A DNA stretch of 64,000 nucleotides from Steinernema hermaphroditum (Eukaryota > Nematoda > Chromadorea > Rhabditida > Steinernematidae), in assembly GCA_030435675.1 (NCBI GenBank), contig CM059621.1, positions 1,798,001 to 1,862,000 of the forward strand, read 5' to 3'. Both the position numbers and the translations under genes were made by a program. The notes beneath the pieces are model-generated. The model made no database searches and had not been told where the DNA came from. It worked only from the letters and a program-made list of their open reading frames with translations. This document shows, piece by piece, positions 33,301 through 44,710 of this stretch (the first letter of the stretch is position 1; every line of letters begins with the position of its first letter).

Positions 33301-34445
33301 TATGCTAAACAGCGGCTGATTCCACCGAGAGACTGAAACTTGTGAAAGTAAAATATATTTACGGAATGATCCGGTTTTAACTTAATAACCTAACAGTAAT
33401 GCGTTGTATGGACGGATTTTAAGGCACTTTCAAGTTCGCTTAGATAGAGTATGGAACTCAAATATTATTAGTAGAACTCAAATTCTCTACTTCGACAAAA
33501 ATGGATGAAAATGGAAACATGACTAGATCTCTCCGCACTCTTTAGTCTATCATTCGTTTCTCTGTAGGTCATAAAATATGCCGATAAGAGCTGCCTTCAT
33601 CCAGCTACTGAACTTCAGCATATTCCGGGAAGCTTTTCTAACATCAATCTCAATCTTTCTACTCTCCACTCGGGCTGCTCTTTGGCGATGTTGTAGATGT
33701 TCGCACATTTGATGTGCACTTTACACAACTATGTATTTGATTAATTGCACCATTGCAAATAGAACGTGGCGATTGACGATTGCAGTAGCCTGCTGAAGAA
33801 CTCGATTGATTGTCATTCGATCGATTGTAATCGCGTGGTGTGGCAAAGACGTCTTCCTTGTTTGTGACAGTCGTTATTATAGTGAATTTGTGCCCGAATT
33901 TCTATTGTCAAGGTTGATACCAAAGGGGAGAGCGACGCCACCCAGAAATGGATGTTTAGCGAGAAAACGCATCGCTGTTATGGATTATCCAGTAATTTAA
34001 TAAAAAGCCAGCTTCCAGTAATCGCGGTTTCATAGTGCGTCCTGCTTGGATGTTGGCGTCAAATTCTTGGAAGAGCTATAGCTATGACTACAAATGACGC
34101 ATATCTTTCGCAATATTTCGTACTTGCCGGCAACTGCTTCAAGCACGCAAAAACAATGCGCCGCTCACATCACGTCACTCCATATTAGCGCTCCCCACGC
34201 GCGTTGCCTGATCGGTGCGATGACTCAAACCGCCCTTGCTATGCTTCTTTCGCCATCGGCCTTAGTAAGCGGTGACGTCGTCAATCCGCCTTCGAAATCG
34301 CTCATCCCTCCGGCGCCGTTTCATTCGATTTCTGGAGTGCCATTGGCCGACTGAGCCAAACGGGTGCGGCGTTTGGGATTTACGAGTTGTGCAACGGCGT
34401 CGCGTTCAATATATTGAAGTTGTACTATCATTGAAGAAGCCTGAA
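33301..34445. other. Intergenic upstream of the MVB12 gene
   Basis: No gene was recognised. The last 200-300 bp probably include the promoter and 5' UTR of the MVB12 gene. The frame open from 34272 into its first exon has no support as protein. Confidence 0.4.
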
Positions 34446-34466
34446 ATGTTGCAGCGACAGACGGAG

Positions 34467-36114
34467 ATGGGCGACGAAGTCGAGCAGACGCCGATCGTGT
34501 CGCTGTGTCTCGTTGCCGACCGGAACAAGACGCCTTTCGGATTCTCAGCGGTGAGTTTTGTTTTTCGAGAAGGCACTGTTGTGACCTTTTTTTCGGAAAA
34601 ATACAGCCAGCGGACTGGACTATAATTTGCAAAAGTACATGTCTAAATTGGAAAAGAAAAGTTCATAGAACTAACGATTCTTTGAGTCGCTCGCAGTTCA
34701 ATATGCATCAGCATATGTATGTCAAGTTTTGGCCATTCTGTTACGACCAATCTTACAGTCCTGATGGGGATTTAGAATATGCATGAGCTCGCTAAAAACC
34801 CTGCACGCTCTTCAAAGTCCAGACAAGAAGCCTGCCGAATGTGGTCTAGATTGTTCAGCAGATGGCCTCCATTTATGAATTTCTTGAAACGGAAGTGGAA
34901 TTGAGTCAAATCCAGTCATGTGCACAAAATTTCCGCTTAACATGCCTAGCTATCTTCGAAAGCTTACAAGGCTTCCTGTACCTTCTCATTTTCAGCTCAC
35001 ACGTACCTACGATGACAATTCAGATGCCGATCTATGGAAAGAATCCATGTGGTCCGTATTCGCACGACCAATGCGCTATATTGCTATTAGCAGACAGATA
35101 CCGAAGGGATCCACTCCTGTAAGTTTTTCCCACACTCTTTATGATTACCGTCACGTGCGCTTCTACAAGAATGGAATGTCGCGAATCTCACGCGTTTCAT
35201 CTTGGTCTATCGACTTAAGGCGCTATATCAAGCAGGTCGTCACTTAGGCGCATGGCTGATTTCACGGCCATGAGTCAGTACAACTTCCGAACATGCATGT
35301 TTTTACGTCTTTCACCTTTACGTTTAGTCTTCCACAAATCTGATTTGGAAAACGTTTTAGAACAGCGTCGAAGTCTTAACCGACATCACGATTGTCGGTG
35401 AAAAGGACCCCATTCCACATGGATTCACTGCGCTCGATTATACGGCTGACTCAGGTGTGTGTTCACGAAATACTGTATCTAATAAGGTACCTATAGGAGA
35501 GAAAAGCCTCAAGAAGAAGCAGATTTGCATCAAGACAGCAGCTAGAACTTCCGCCGTCGACGCCATTGGAGATGTGATTATTTTGGCGAAGCAAAAACGG
35601 CCGCCTATGGGATATGCACAGGCAGGGTATGACGGTAATCTTTTTGACTGCAGAACATGGCATATCTTTCAGGGAGATCGATGGGATGCTCGTCTGCTAT
35701 AAGGATGTTGTGATACCGCAAAGCTGGGGTGCCGCTCCTCTCACACACAGCTCATCGTATGTTCTAAACGGAGACATCCCATTTATGGACGCGTTCTGTT
35801 CCAGCAACCCTACCAATCTCTACCCTGGACTGAATGGCGTCGGAACTAATGATCTTCCTGTTCCTGACATGCGTCACTCGACTTCTGATATCTCAAACAT
35901 TCAAACGAATCTTGACTCGTTTACGATTCGTCAGAAGTCCACTGGGCAGGGAGTAATGAGATCAATCGATGGTGTCCCGTTCGTGCTAAGCGCCTCGTTG
36001 AAGAGCAGCCTTGCTACCGAACAGGGACAGACGCTGCCCGACCTAAAGAAGCCCAACGTGACTGCAGGAGATTGCAATTATAGCTTCTCGCTGGAACGAG
36101 CAATTGTATTGTGA
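34467..36114 (+). CDS. mvb-12: ESCRT-I subunit MVB12 orthologue (about 290 aa, five exons)
   Basis: Exons are 34467-34550, 34996-35118, 35361-35454, 35497-35626 and 35673-36114; phases agree and give 290 aa (297 if the upstream ATG at 34446 is used). An N-terminal MABP domain spans about residues 5-143. It has PIVSLCLVADRNKTPFGFSA, then DNSDADLWKES, RYIAISRQIPKG, PIPHGFTALDYTADSG and KSLKKKQICIKTA. A linker rich in Ser and Asn follows. The C-terminus (about 243-290, GVPFVLSASLKSS to YSFSLERAIVL) matches the UMA segment that binds the ESCRT-I core. MVB12 works with TSG101, VPS28 and VPS37 on endosomes to sort ubiquitylated membrane proteins into multivesicular bodies. The MABP part binds acidic membranes. 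It is a housekeeping gene within a chemoreceptor array. Confidence 0.82.
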
Positions 36115-36867
36115 GGAGCAGTAACCGCTATGTCTTTCTTGCACAGCAACTCTCATGTTTGTATATAATATTTGCATTCTTCCATCGAGAGAGAGTCGTT
36201 TGTTCACTTCCGCGGAGTTCGCAACTTATTCTCCCGTTTGTAATTTGTGATAAAGGATAATAGTCATCTTCGGGAGCAATAGTATGGGGAACGAACACAA
36301 GGGGATAAATAGGCATTTTATGGTTTAGGTCAATGTTGTGTTGACTGGCAATACCTTCTTTATTCACTAGATGTCTACAGTATGTATATGAGACGTGACG
36401 GATGGTCCAAGCTCTTATCACGAGAAGCCAAACTCGCATACTTGTAAAACTCGCTGCGCTGTCTTTATACCACCGCGTGTGACCAATTTGTCCTTCTATT
36501 TCCTGAGTGTTTGTCTGTTTGCAAAAGTTTTCATTACCCGAGCTTGAGGGCTCTCCCAGTTCCCCTTCATCTTATGCCAGGCTCTACGCAAGTCGAGAAC
36601 ATGTCAACCCTTCATCTTATGCCAGGCTCTACGCCTTCATCTTATGCCAGGCTCTACGCAAGTCGAGAACATGTCAACCCTTCATCTTATGCCAGGCTGT
36701 ACGCAAGTCGAGAACATGTCAACTAAAACTGAAAACAACGGACTACCACGCATATCACAAGGTGCAGTTTCAAGACCATTTTTTATGCCCCATTGGTGCG
36801 CGCGATACTCCCATTGGTCATAGAAACGCTCTCCGCCCGATGTCATTTTATACATTGAAAAGGTTAT
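36115..36867. other. Intergenic with a 45-bp minisatellite
   Basis: It separates the convergent MVB12 and receptor G genes and holds the minisatellite at 36563-36722. No further gene was recognised. Confidence 0.5.
36563..36722. repeat. Minisatellite, unit about 45 bp, 3.5 copies
   Basis: The unit begins CCTTCATCTTATGCCAGGCT and ends GTCGAGAACATGTCAAC. The second copy is cut after 25 bp; the last has one G for C change. Confidence 0.85.
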
Positions 36868-37833
36868 TCATTTCCTGACAAACATCCTTACACCACTATA
36901 GCTTTTACGGAAAATGTTTGACGTAATTCTCCGCACTGCTCTATAATACGGTCTGAACGTAACAATTGAAACAACCGAATATATAGCTCCATGATTCATA
37001 AGGACGAAGCCGCTCACCATCAGGAGTTCTCGGCTGAGAGGCATGTGAGGTCTCAGCGCACAGATCAGGCAAATTATTATGGGTATACCACCAAAAACTA
37101 ACGGAACAGCAGTGATGACCAGCAAATAAGAGAGGAATTTCTTGTGGAGCTCAAGAGTTTGTCGGCTCATCACATTTCTCATTTTAATAAGATGACGCCT
37201 GAGCAGAAGTGAAAAACCCACTACCACCATGGCCATAATAAGTATAGCAATTAGGAAGCCAACAGCTACACCGTATTTTTTCCATCCATATGACCAGAAG
37301 CAAAAGGTTCGTTCTCTCGGTGGAAGATCTTCCTTTTCCGGATAGTCGTCATACGGAATAACGAACTCAGCGTAGAAATGCAGCCCGAAAACGCTGACTG
37401 AAATATGGAGACAGGCACAAAGTATAAAACACCATACTGGTTTGATCTTCTTCGAATAATGAACGTGGGCAAATACAAAGTAACGGTAGGGGAATGCAAA
37501 TGATAAAGCCATGGCACAGTTAAACACAGAAGCGAATATGGCACCAAAGAGAAAATGACCAGCGTATTCAGTTGTTGTGATCAGGCTAATAGGCCCGTCA
37601 GACCGAAAACATTCGGCTGGGAACAGTGGATATATGTGTAGGAGCGAGGCGAATACATTGCCCAATAAGTTCCAACCCATGACATTAAGAATGAAGAACG
37701 GTAATGCTCCCATGTTCTTTGGAGAATATCGAAATACAATATACATTGACAGCAGTTTTAAAGGAAAGTGAATCACGGCACTGATGTCGAGGATCCGATT
37801 ATAAAGTAAGTCGACGGTCTCAGATGCGATCAT
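36868..37833 (-). CDS. Single-exon 7TM chemoreceptor G (321 aa)
   Basis: The start at 37833 (MIASETVDLLYNRILDIS) aligns with all other members; the frame is open 34 codons further upstream but that part is not conserved. Features are FRYSPKNMGALPFFILNVMGWN (TM1-2 link), FPAECFRSDGP after TM2, FPYRYFVFAH after TM3, FCFWSYGWKKYG before TM5, SRQTLELHKKFLSYLL into TM6, MNHGAIYS within TM7 and FRPYYRAVRR after it. Cys pairs in the first and second outer loops are kept. The tail is short and basic. It lies tail-to-tail with the MVB12 gene. Srh/Sri-like receptor by motif pattern; ligand unknown. Confidence 0.82.
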   Translation of the reverse strand: MIASETVDLLYNRILDISAVIHFPLKLLSMYIVFRYSPKNMGALPFFILNVMGWNLLGNVFASLLHIYPLFPAECFRSDGPISLITTTEYAGHFLFGAIFASVFNCAMALSFAFPYRYFVFAHVHYSKKIKPVWCFILCACLHISVSVFGLHFYAEFVIPYDDYPEKEDLPPRERTFCFWSYGWKKYGVAVGFLIAILIMAMVVVGFSLLLRRHLIKMRNVMSRQTLELHKKFLSYLLVITAVPLVFGGIPIIICLICALRPHMPLSRELLMVSGFVLMNHGAIYSVVSIVTFRPYYRAVRRITSNIFRKSYSGVRMFVRK

Positions 37834-38874
37834 GGGGCTTATGAGAATTGCATAAAGGTTGCGCCGGATATGAACGAATATGAAAAAAAAAATGAATATG
37901 CTATACCTCAACCTTAATGGAAAACAGTTTGACATTCACACGTTTAGGTTATGTGAAATTTTCCAGAAATAGGCGGAATGTATAGGAATTTGAGGTCGCT
38001 TATAAAAAAGCGCTTGCGCAACTTTATTTCCCGAATCACAGACATTCCGCCTTGTCTGTGACGGCGACGATCGGGATGACTTCTCACGTAGCCGGATTCC
38101 TGGCGTCGGACATGTTGTTGTCAGCGGTGGTGGGACTACGGCTTCCGTGTGTCCCAATTTCCCTCTGGAGATCAGAAAACTCACAACTGCCATAGGATTT
38201 GCCTACCGTTCAACCGGTCGCTAAGAGAGCGAATGACCGACCGTTTGCAACCGCGACACGAGTGAGACTCGCAAAAGCGCTTAAAGCGATGACCCTAAAT
38301 TAGGCGACCCTAACTAAAAAGGATGTTTAAGGAACCCGAGTCGTTTTCCGAATCGTCGCGCTCTACCAACAATTTCTACCGACTATCACACATAAACATA
38401 CATAATTAACACTGTGATCTGGCACCTGATCTAGCCCGTCTGAAGTCGACCTTCCACAAGCCTTTATCCGTTGTCACCTTCAAAGCCGTGTTATGAAGTG
38501 GCTTTTCTCTGTTCCCTGTTGCTGTTTGGGTCCGTTTCCCGACAATTTGGGCTTCGAGTACGGCCACTAAAGCATTGGATTCCGTGTTTGGCTCGGTTTC
38601 TCGAAGTCAAGGGTAGCCGACTCTGATAATTAGGAATATTGTTACTGTTTATATTGGTCGATTGGTTGCGTTTGTTATTATTATATTTAAAAATTGGCCG
38701 ATGAGTGCAGTCACACAGACTACTTAACAATGTCTGTTTACGTCTTCACTGTGTCGCCGTGGCCCCGGACTCTTTTATTTTCCAGCAAGGAACTTGTTTT
38801 GTGCTCATATGCCGTGAGAAAAGTTGCAGAAAACTACGACATTGTAAGTTAAATGATTTGTTATTCTATATTCA
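37834..38874. other. Intergenic between divergent receptors G and H
   Basis: It holds repeat copy 2 at 38088-38210. Otherwise nothing was recognised; the divergent promoters must lie here. Confidence 0.4.
38088..38210 (+). repeat. Interspersed repeat, copy 2
   Basis: It is closely similar to 7540-7660: ATTCCTGGCGTCGGACAT, GACTACGGCTTCCGTGTGTC and CCCTCTGGAGATC. The ends are not defined. Confidence 0.5.
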
Positions 38875-39834
38875 ATGTCAACTGGCGAGATACTTGATAA
38901 TATTTTTAATAGAGCCCTCGACGTCAGCTGCGTCATCCACTTTCCACTGAAAATATTCGCCATGTACATCGTCATCCGACATTCGCCAAAAAGCATGGAG
39001 TCCTTCCCATTCTTCATTTTCAGTGTACTGTTCTGGAATCTATTGGCGAACATCTTTGGAATGCTTCTGCACATCCGTCCTCAATTTCCTGCAATGTGTT
39101 TCCGAGCGGATGGACCTATAGCCCTTATCACGGGAAATGAGCACGTTAATCATGTGCTCTTTTTCGCAGTTTTCGCTTGTATAATGAATTGTGCTCTCAC
39201 TCTACTATTCATATTCCCTTACCGCTACTTAATGATTGCTCATACCAATCTTGTAAGGGCGCTGAGAGATAGGAGGAAAATAGCAATTTTTATGGTTTGT
39301 CGTCTGCCAGTCTGGATTGCTGGCACTTACTTTTACGTACGATTCTGTGTTTCTTACGACAACTACCCTGATAGGAGCGTACTACCCGCCCGGGATCGAG
39401 TGTTCTGCTTCTGGCCCAGTGGGTGGCGGAACTACATCATTGTGCTGGCGTTTCCAGCTGTCATTTTCGTCTTTTTAGTCATTTCTCTAGCGTCCTCATT
39501 TCTATTGCGACGTTATTTCATTAAAATGAGCAGATCTCTCACCGTAAAAACTCTTATCAGTGAGCGAAAGTTCCTTCGCTACCTATTAATCATCACGGCA
39601 GTACCTTTATTTCTTGGTGCTCTTCCTTTGATAATTGCTGTTCTTTGTGGGCACTTTTCAGCTATGCCGTACAGCAACGAAATCTGCATGGTGTGTACTT
39701 TCATATTGTACAACCATGGAGCTATATATTCTGTCGCTTCTATTGTAACGTTTAAACCGTACTCCGATGGTGCAAGGAAAGTGATAGCGGAATTCTTTCG
39801 AAAAAATGTGACATCTGTACAGTCCATTGAATAA
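38875..39834 (+). CDS. Single-exon 7TM chemoreceptor H (319 aa)
   Basis: Starts MSTGEILDNIFNRALDVS. Approximate membrane segments are 15-35, 43-65, 90-115, 133-155, 186-211, 234-259 and 268-292. HSPKSM lies at 36-41, the FPYRY motif at 114-118, the outer-loop cysteines at 75 and 178, YNHGAIYS at 279-286 and FKPY at 293-296. The Ser-Val-Gln-Ser tail is short. It is divergently arranged with G and followed by I on the same strand. TVKTLISERKFLRYL replaces the usual KQTLxLHRKFL at the start of TM6, a change unique in the array. Predicted membrane chemoreceptor; Srh/Sri-like. Confidence 0.82.
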   Translation: MSTGEILDNIFNRALDVSCVIHFPLKIFAMYIVIRHSPKSMESFPFFIFSVLFWNLLANIFGMLLHIRPQFPAMCFRADGPIALITGNEHVNHVLFFAVFACIMNCALTLLFIFPYRYLMIAHTNLVRALRDRRKIAIFMVCRLPVWIAGTYFYVRFCVSYDNYPDRSVLPARDRVFCFWPSGWRNYIIVLAFPAVIFVFLVISLASSFLLRRYFIKMSRSLTVKTLISERKFLRYLLIITAVPLFLGALPLIIAVLCGHFSAMPYSNEICMVCTFILYNHGAIYSVASIVTFKPYSDGARKVIAEFFRKNVTSVQSIE

Positions 39835-40650
39835 ATGACTTTGAAGGGTTGAGCATGCGTCGACTAGCTAGTCAATTATAGAGTTCCCTTGAGCATAAGG
39901 GACTCAGTAGAGCCGGGCGGTGGTGGCTGGCCTTTCGGGAGCAAGGACTGACTTCTTGGGAACTTTCAGGGAGCCAAGGCTATCATTGCGAGCAACAAAG
40001 GCCTAGAACGATCGGTCACTCAACTTATTCGAGCGTGAATGAGAGACCGATTGGACGACCCGACCGATCGATGAAGACACAAATGAAGACCGATTTTTGT
40101 AATCCACTATAAACAGCGCGGCGCGGTACGATAGACGTTCTCTGAATCTCTGAAACGGTGTTTATCCGTGGACCATGAATTTCGGGTAACGAAAGATGTT
40201 AACTTCGTAAATCTCGTTTCGAAGAGGATTTGGACCGCGAAAACTGCTCAAAGTGCTCTTATCTACGCAGACCGGGTTTCTGCTCGTCGTGCTAAAACAA
40301 CGGCTCCTTAGTGTTCTATGTCTTATAGAATCTAGGGCGACTAGTTGCTAGTAACACGAAGGATCGAGAACGACCGCTCACTTATCTCATTCAGCGAATC
40401 TTGCCACACGTAGAGCTGTGGTGTCTCCTTCCGGGAGGTCTTTCGTTTGTTAAACACCACTGATCCAAGTACAGGAAAAACGCAGTTTAATAGTTGGCAA
40501 CAACGTTTTTGTTTTCAATACAAAATTATTGTTTTCGCTTCTTACGCAAGCGTGAAAGATCCAATACATATACTTATGGTTAGTTCCGTGCCTATCGATG
40601 ATTCAGTTCAAAAGGTAGGTAGTTGTAGCTACCCTTTAGTTATTACGACC
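39835..40650. other. Intergenic with degenerate dispersed repeats
   Basis: Around 39960-40060 and 40360-40390 there are blocks (AACGATCGGTCACTCAA, GAGAACGACCGCTCACTT) also found near 9160 and 55110. No gene was seen. The open frame upstream of 40651 lacks conserved residues. Confidence 0.4.
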
Positions 40651-41616
40651 ATGTCGGCGGCAGTCGACCAACTATTCAATAGAGCTCTAGATGTAAGCTC
40701 TCTTATTCACTTTCCATTAAAAATATTCTCAATGTATATAGTTTATCGTCACTCTCCAAGCAACATGGACGCTTTGCCTTTCTTTATCCTTAACGTCATG
40801 GGATGGAACTTCCTGGCTAACACATTTGGTGCTCTTTTACATATCCACCCTCAGTTTCCAGCCGAGTGCTTTCGAGCTGATGGTCCTATAAGTTTAGTTA
40901 CGGGAAATCAATATGTCGGCCATGTCGTTTTCGCCCTTGTCTTTGCCTGCATTCTCAACTGCACTCTGGCGTTGTCGTTTGCCTTTCCATACCGGTACTT
41001 TGCAATCGCTCATCCAGATCTAGTGGACCGAATCAGTCCCAGGATGGGAATCGCCTTCTTCATAGTTGTACATTTATCGCTGTGGGTGGTAAACTTATAC
41101 TGCTACACGATGTTCATAGTCGACTATGACGACTATCCTGAAAAGGAAGTCCTGCCGCCTCGATATGGAATATTCTGCTATTGGCCTTTTGGTCTACGAA
41201 AGTACCTTATGGCATCCGGCTTTCTTCTCATAGTCACTACGGCTATTACGCTATGCGTAACATTTTCGCTTTTGCTAAGGCGTCATTTAATGAAAATTCG
41301 TAGTTCACTTTGTAAGCAAACACTGCGACGTCATAGGAGGATGCTTCTCTATCTGCTAATTAATGCTTCTGTGCCTGTTGTGTTCGGCGGTTTTCCACTT
41401 TCCGTGGCTCTTGTTTGCGGAATTTTTCCCTACATCTCACATAGTCGAGAAATTTCGATGGTCTGCGTTTTCGTACTCATTAACCACGGGGCGATCTATT
41501 CGGTTGTATCAATTTCTACATACCGCCCGTACCGTGATGCAGCGAAAAAAGTAATACAACAGATGTTTCACAAAAGTGTTGTTGTTACCGTTGTTACTAA
41601 GACTAAAGGATTTTAG
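40651..41616 (+). CDS. Single-exon 7TM chemoreceptor I (321 aa)
   Basis: The start at 40651 (MSAAVDQLFNRALDVSS) fits the family; an ATT/ATG-open extension upstream to 40447 is not conserved. It carries YRHSPSNMDALPFFILNVMG, FPAECFRADGP, FPYRYFAIAHPD, VDYDDYPEKEVLPPR, FCYWPFGLRKY, KQTLRRHRRMLLYLL, INHGAIYS and YRPYRDAAKK. The tail is Val/Thr-rich (VVVTVVTKTKGF). It is closest to G, J and Q by the DALP-F-LNVMGWN and FRADGP motifs. Predicted sensory receptor. Confidence 0.82.
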   Translation: MSAAVDQLFNRALDVSSLIHFPLKIFSMYIVYRHSPSNMDALPFFILNVMGWNFLANTFGALLHIHPQFPAECFRADGPISLVTGNQYVGHVVFALVFACILNCTLALSFAFPYRYFAIAHPDLVDRISPRMGIAFFIVVHLSLWVVNLYCYTMFIVDYDDYPEKEVLPPRYGIFCYWPFGLRKYLMASGFLLIVTTAITLCVTFSLLLRRHLMKIRSSLCKQTLRRHRRMLLYLLINASVPVVFGGFPLSVALVCGIFPYISHSREISMVCVFVLINHGAIYSVVSISTYRPYRDAAKKVIQQMFHKSVVVTVVTKTKGF

Positions 41617-42516
41617 AAAAAGTCGGTGGCAGCTAGCTGACAAGCGCTGATACTAACTGAACATGACACTCAATATAAGCAGTCCCAAAGGTCATAGGCG
41701 GAAAATGACGGAAAACACGTAGAAGCAACCTGTTTCAGATAGCACAGAAGCCTTCTGTTGGGATTTTCAGACGTTTCAGATTGCAGAGGAACCTGGAGGA
41801 AAGTCGAATCGACACCGATCGAGTACACATGAAACAATTTCGCAATGGGCGGGATCAAGGGCGCATGAAACTCGAAACTCGGTAGTTGAAACTCGAAAGT
41901 CAGAAGTGTTTTCAAAAACTCGACACAAAGCTCGAAACTTCACCGGTGTATCAATTTAACAATTTAGCACCAGGTTGCATCATTTCCGGCATAAAAATTT
42001 CGCTTCTTGGGGTTCGGATCAGCCTTCGTCATTTGCATAAATCCATACAATGTTTCACAACGATTGGCGTACTTTTGCTGAGGATCTGCTTGCACTTTTT
42101 GAAGGTGGGTTTTCCATTCGCGGCGTCCTTACCGGAGAACTCATTAAAGAATGAGGTTCATGTGACGAATTTCGCAATAAACAGCGAGCGATTCAGAGCG
42201 CGGTGCGTTTTTATTTATTCATGAATGTCGTTCACCGTACCACAGAATTATAGTGGCAGCACCGAGGCGAGCATTAAGTTGATTTTAGCAGCATTGATCA
42301 CCTATTGATCGTTTGGGCATGCGAGGACTACGGTGCTTAGCAGGTTCTGTAGTACCAATGAACCTTCTACAGAGAATTCCAAAAGCCTTGAGGGAAAAGA
42401 TCTGGAACAATAAGTGTAACATGTTCAGTGATTTTCATCATTTCATTTATTCAGGCACACATAGAGAAATGATGAAAAATGACGTATGATGGGTGGCTGT
42501 TTACACACTTGCCAGC
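41617..42516. other. Intergenic between convergent receptors I and J
   Basis: No gene was seen. A short inverted repeat TTTTCATCATTTC / GAAATGATGAAAA (42432-42444 and 42466-42478) lies just beyond the stop codon of J and could fold in its 3' UTR. Near 41870-41935 there are several copies of GAAACTCGAAA. Confidence 0.45.
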
Positions 42517-43491
42517 TTACGTTGCCAGTGTTGCAACGATGAGGACGGAAACCGAATTCGGATCTCTTCTAAACCACTGTGTCATCATTTTCCGAGCGGC
42601 TTTGTAGTATGGCTTGAACGTCACTATGGACACGACGGCATAAACAGATCCGTGATTCACAAGTATAAATATGCAAATCATTGTGAGTTCTGTACTATAG
42701 GACATATAGGGAAAGAGTGCGCAGAAAAGGCATATCATTAGCGGAAGACAACCAAAGATGATATGCACTCCGGTGACCAGCAGTAGATAGAGAAGCACCC
42801 TTCTGTGAAGTTCTAAGGTTCGCATGCTCATTATGCTTCTCATTCTTACAAGATTTCTCCACAGCATCACAGAAAATGATATTTTAATAACGAAGGTGAT
42901 GCTGATGGCGAACAGGAACGTGATAGCCATAATGTTCTTCCTCCATCCATATGGCCAAAAGCAGAAAGACCCATTCCTCGGTGGTAAGCTCTTCGATTCA
43001 GGATAAGAGTCGTAAGAAATCGCGAATTGGCTGTATAGAGAAAAGCCGATTGCGCAGAAAAGTAAGTGCATAAAGACGCAAAAAGTAATTCCTTTTTTCC
43101 TAAGTCTCTTGACCGTTTCAGGTCGAGTGAAGATGTAGTAGCGGTACGGGAATGCAAAAGCGAGTGCTAGAGCACAGTTAAGTATACACACGAAGACAGT
43201 GGCAAACAGTGCATGGGCTACGTATTCGTTGTTGGAAAACAGGCCAATAGGGCCATCAGCACGGAAGCACTCCGATGGGAACTGAGGCCTTATATGGAGA
43301 ATGCCGGCGCATATATTTGCAAACAGATTCCAGGACATAACACTGATGATAAGGTACGGTAGAGCGTCCATGTTCCGTGGCGAATATTTGAGAACGACAA
43401 ACATTGAGAGTATAGTCAAAGGAAAGTGGATTAGAGAGGATAGGTCGAGCGCTCTGTTGAAGAGCAGGTCTGCAACTTCAGATGACAGCAT
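42517..43491 (-). CDS. Single-exon 7TM chemoreceptor J (324 aa)
   Basis: It begins MLSSEVADLLFNRALDLSS. Motifs are KYSPRNMDALPYLIISVMSWN, FPSECFRADGP, FPYRYYIFTRPE, ISYDSYPESKSLPPR, FCFWPYGWRKN, MRTLELHRRVLLYLL, VNHGSVYAVVSIVTFKPYYKAARK and a Ser/Val-rich tail (VSVLIVATLAT). The hydrophobic profile gives seven segments. It faces I tail to tail. It is highly similar to Q and G in the ECFRADGPI loop. Predicted membrane chemoreceptor, Srh/Sri-like. Confidence 0.82.
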   Translation of the reverse strand: MLSSEVADLLFNRALDLSSLIHFPLTILSMFVVLKYSPRNMDALPYLIISVMSWNLFANICAGILHIRPQFPSECFRADGPIGLFSNNEYVAHALFATVFVCILNCALALAFAFPYRYYIFTRPETVKRLRKKGITFCVFMHLLFCAIGFSLYSQFAISYDSYPESKSLPPRNGSFCFWPYGWRKNIMAITFLFAISITFVIKISFSVMLWRNLVRMRSIMSMRTLELHRRVLLYLLLVTGVHIIFGCLPLMICLFCALFPYMSYSTELTMICIFILVNHGSVYAVVSIVTFKPYYKAARKMMTQWFRRDPNSVSVLIVATLAT

Positions 43492-44710
43492 TATAAGAAA
43501 TAATGGGGTTTCGAAAACATCTACGTTTGGAAAATAATGAGGATCAGGCGTAGGTTGTCAGAATTGCTCAGTAAGCTGTTACTAATGGCTTCACAGTATT
43601 GAGTGTGCTTTAATGAGATTACCAAATAAGGTCCGTCATGCTTACCAGAGTAGTGATTGTTGTTGGGACTAGCATTAATGGTCTCGAGAAGTTCGCCCAC
43701 AAAAGACGACATTTGACTATGATAATTAACAACTGAGATTTCTTATCCATATCCCCGTTGGTGTCCCACTGTGCTATAGCACTGCGATATTTTGCCCTGT
43801 AAACGGACGACTCATGTGTTGTACGTTGATTTCAGTTCCACCCAGCTTTCCTCGGACTTGATACCGAGATGCCTATTCTTCGCGGACATGACCCACAAAT
43901 AATGGTTCTCCTCAAAAATTACGCCACCCAGGATGGACCATTCCGAAGTGTCAGAAGTACTGATCGAGCTCAAACTTTGAGGTTTTTACGCCCATATATA
44001 ACTAGTAATTCCTTTTAATATAAACTGCGGACGGCGTTGGTATTCCTCTGTGCCAAACCAAAGTTTACGCTCGACCGGCGTCTGCGACTTAGGAATGGTC
44101 CCTTGTCAGATCGATCATGGTCCCATCACGAACCTCAGATGGCAGTTCACATGGAGCAGTTTTGGATCACACTTTGTGATCACTAGCGCTAAGGCTGTGC
44201 ATCTTGCACAATCCCGCGTGGAGCAGTCACTTTATTTGCGTTGGACAGAAAACTTGGATTGGGCTTCACCGTAGGCACTTTGTGTTATGCGAAGGGCAGT
44301 TTATTTCAGTGCTTCATGTCATCAAGTACACTTGTGATCTTAGTTTTGTTGTCAATAATCATCACGAAAAAACATGTCATGTCTTTCCGTCAAGTGTGAT
44401 CTATGTACTCCGCTTCTTCCGTACGTTCACATCATCCAACGTCCTAACCCGTCTCTTGTGATTGTATTAGCGATATAACCAGAACGTACAAAGGTCAGTC
44501 CAACACAAAAGGCTGAATAATTTCCGGAACAATATTGCTTTGTTACCACGGCTCATTTCTGCGAACAAATGTCTCACAACTCCCGAACAATCCGCTTGTT
44601 ATTCTCCGAAAACAATGGACGTTAAATTGGTTAGCCACCTCTTACGGTTACACTAGAATCTGGTTAATCGCGACAAACTTTCTCATGTTCACAACAGCAA
44701 CGCTCTCGGT
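43492..44710. other. Intergenic with an unassigned open segment
   Basis: At about 43836-44020, after a TTGATTTCAG acceptor-like site, the plus strand reads FHPAFLGLDTEMPILRGHDP and continues in frame to a stop at 44018-44020. It could be an exon fragment of an unknown gene or transposon. No partner exons were found. The rest shows nothing recognisable. Confidence 0.25.

Noticed and set aside
36563..36722. Possible coding repeat (SYARLYASREHVN)
   Set aside because: The frame is open only because of the repeat unit length, and the truncated second copy has no protein logic; treated as a minisatellite.
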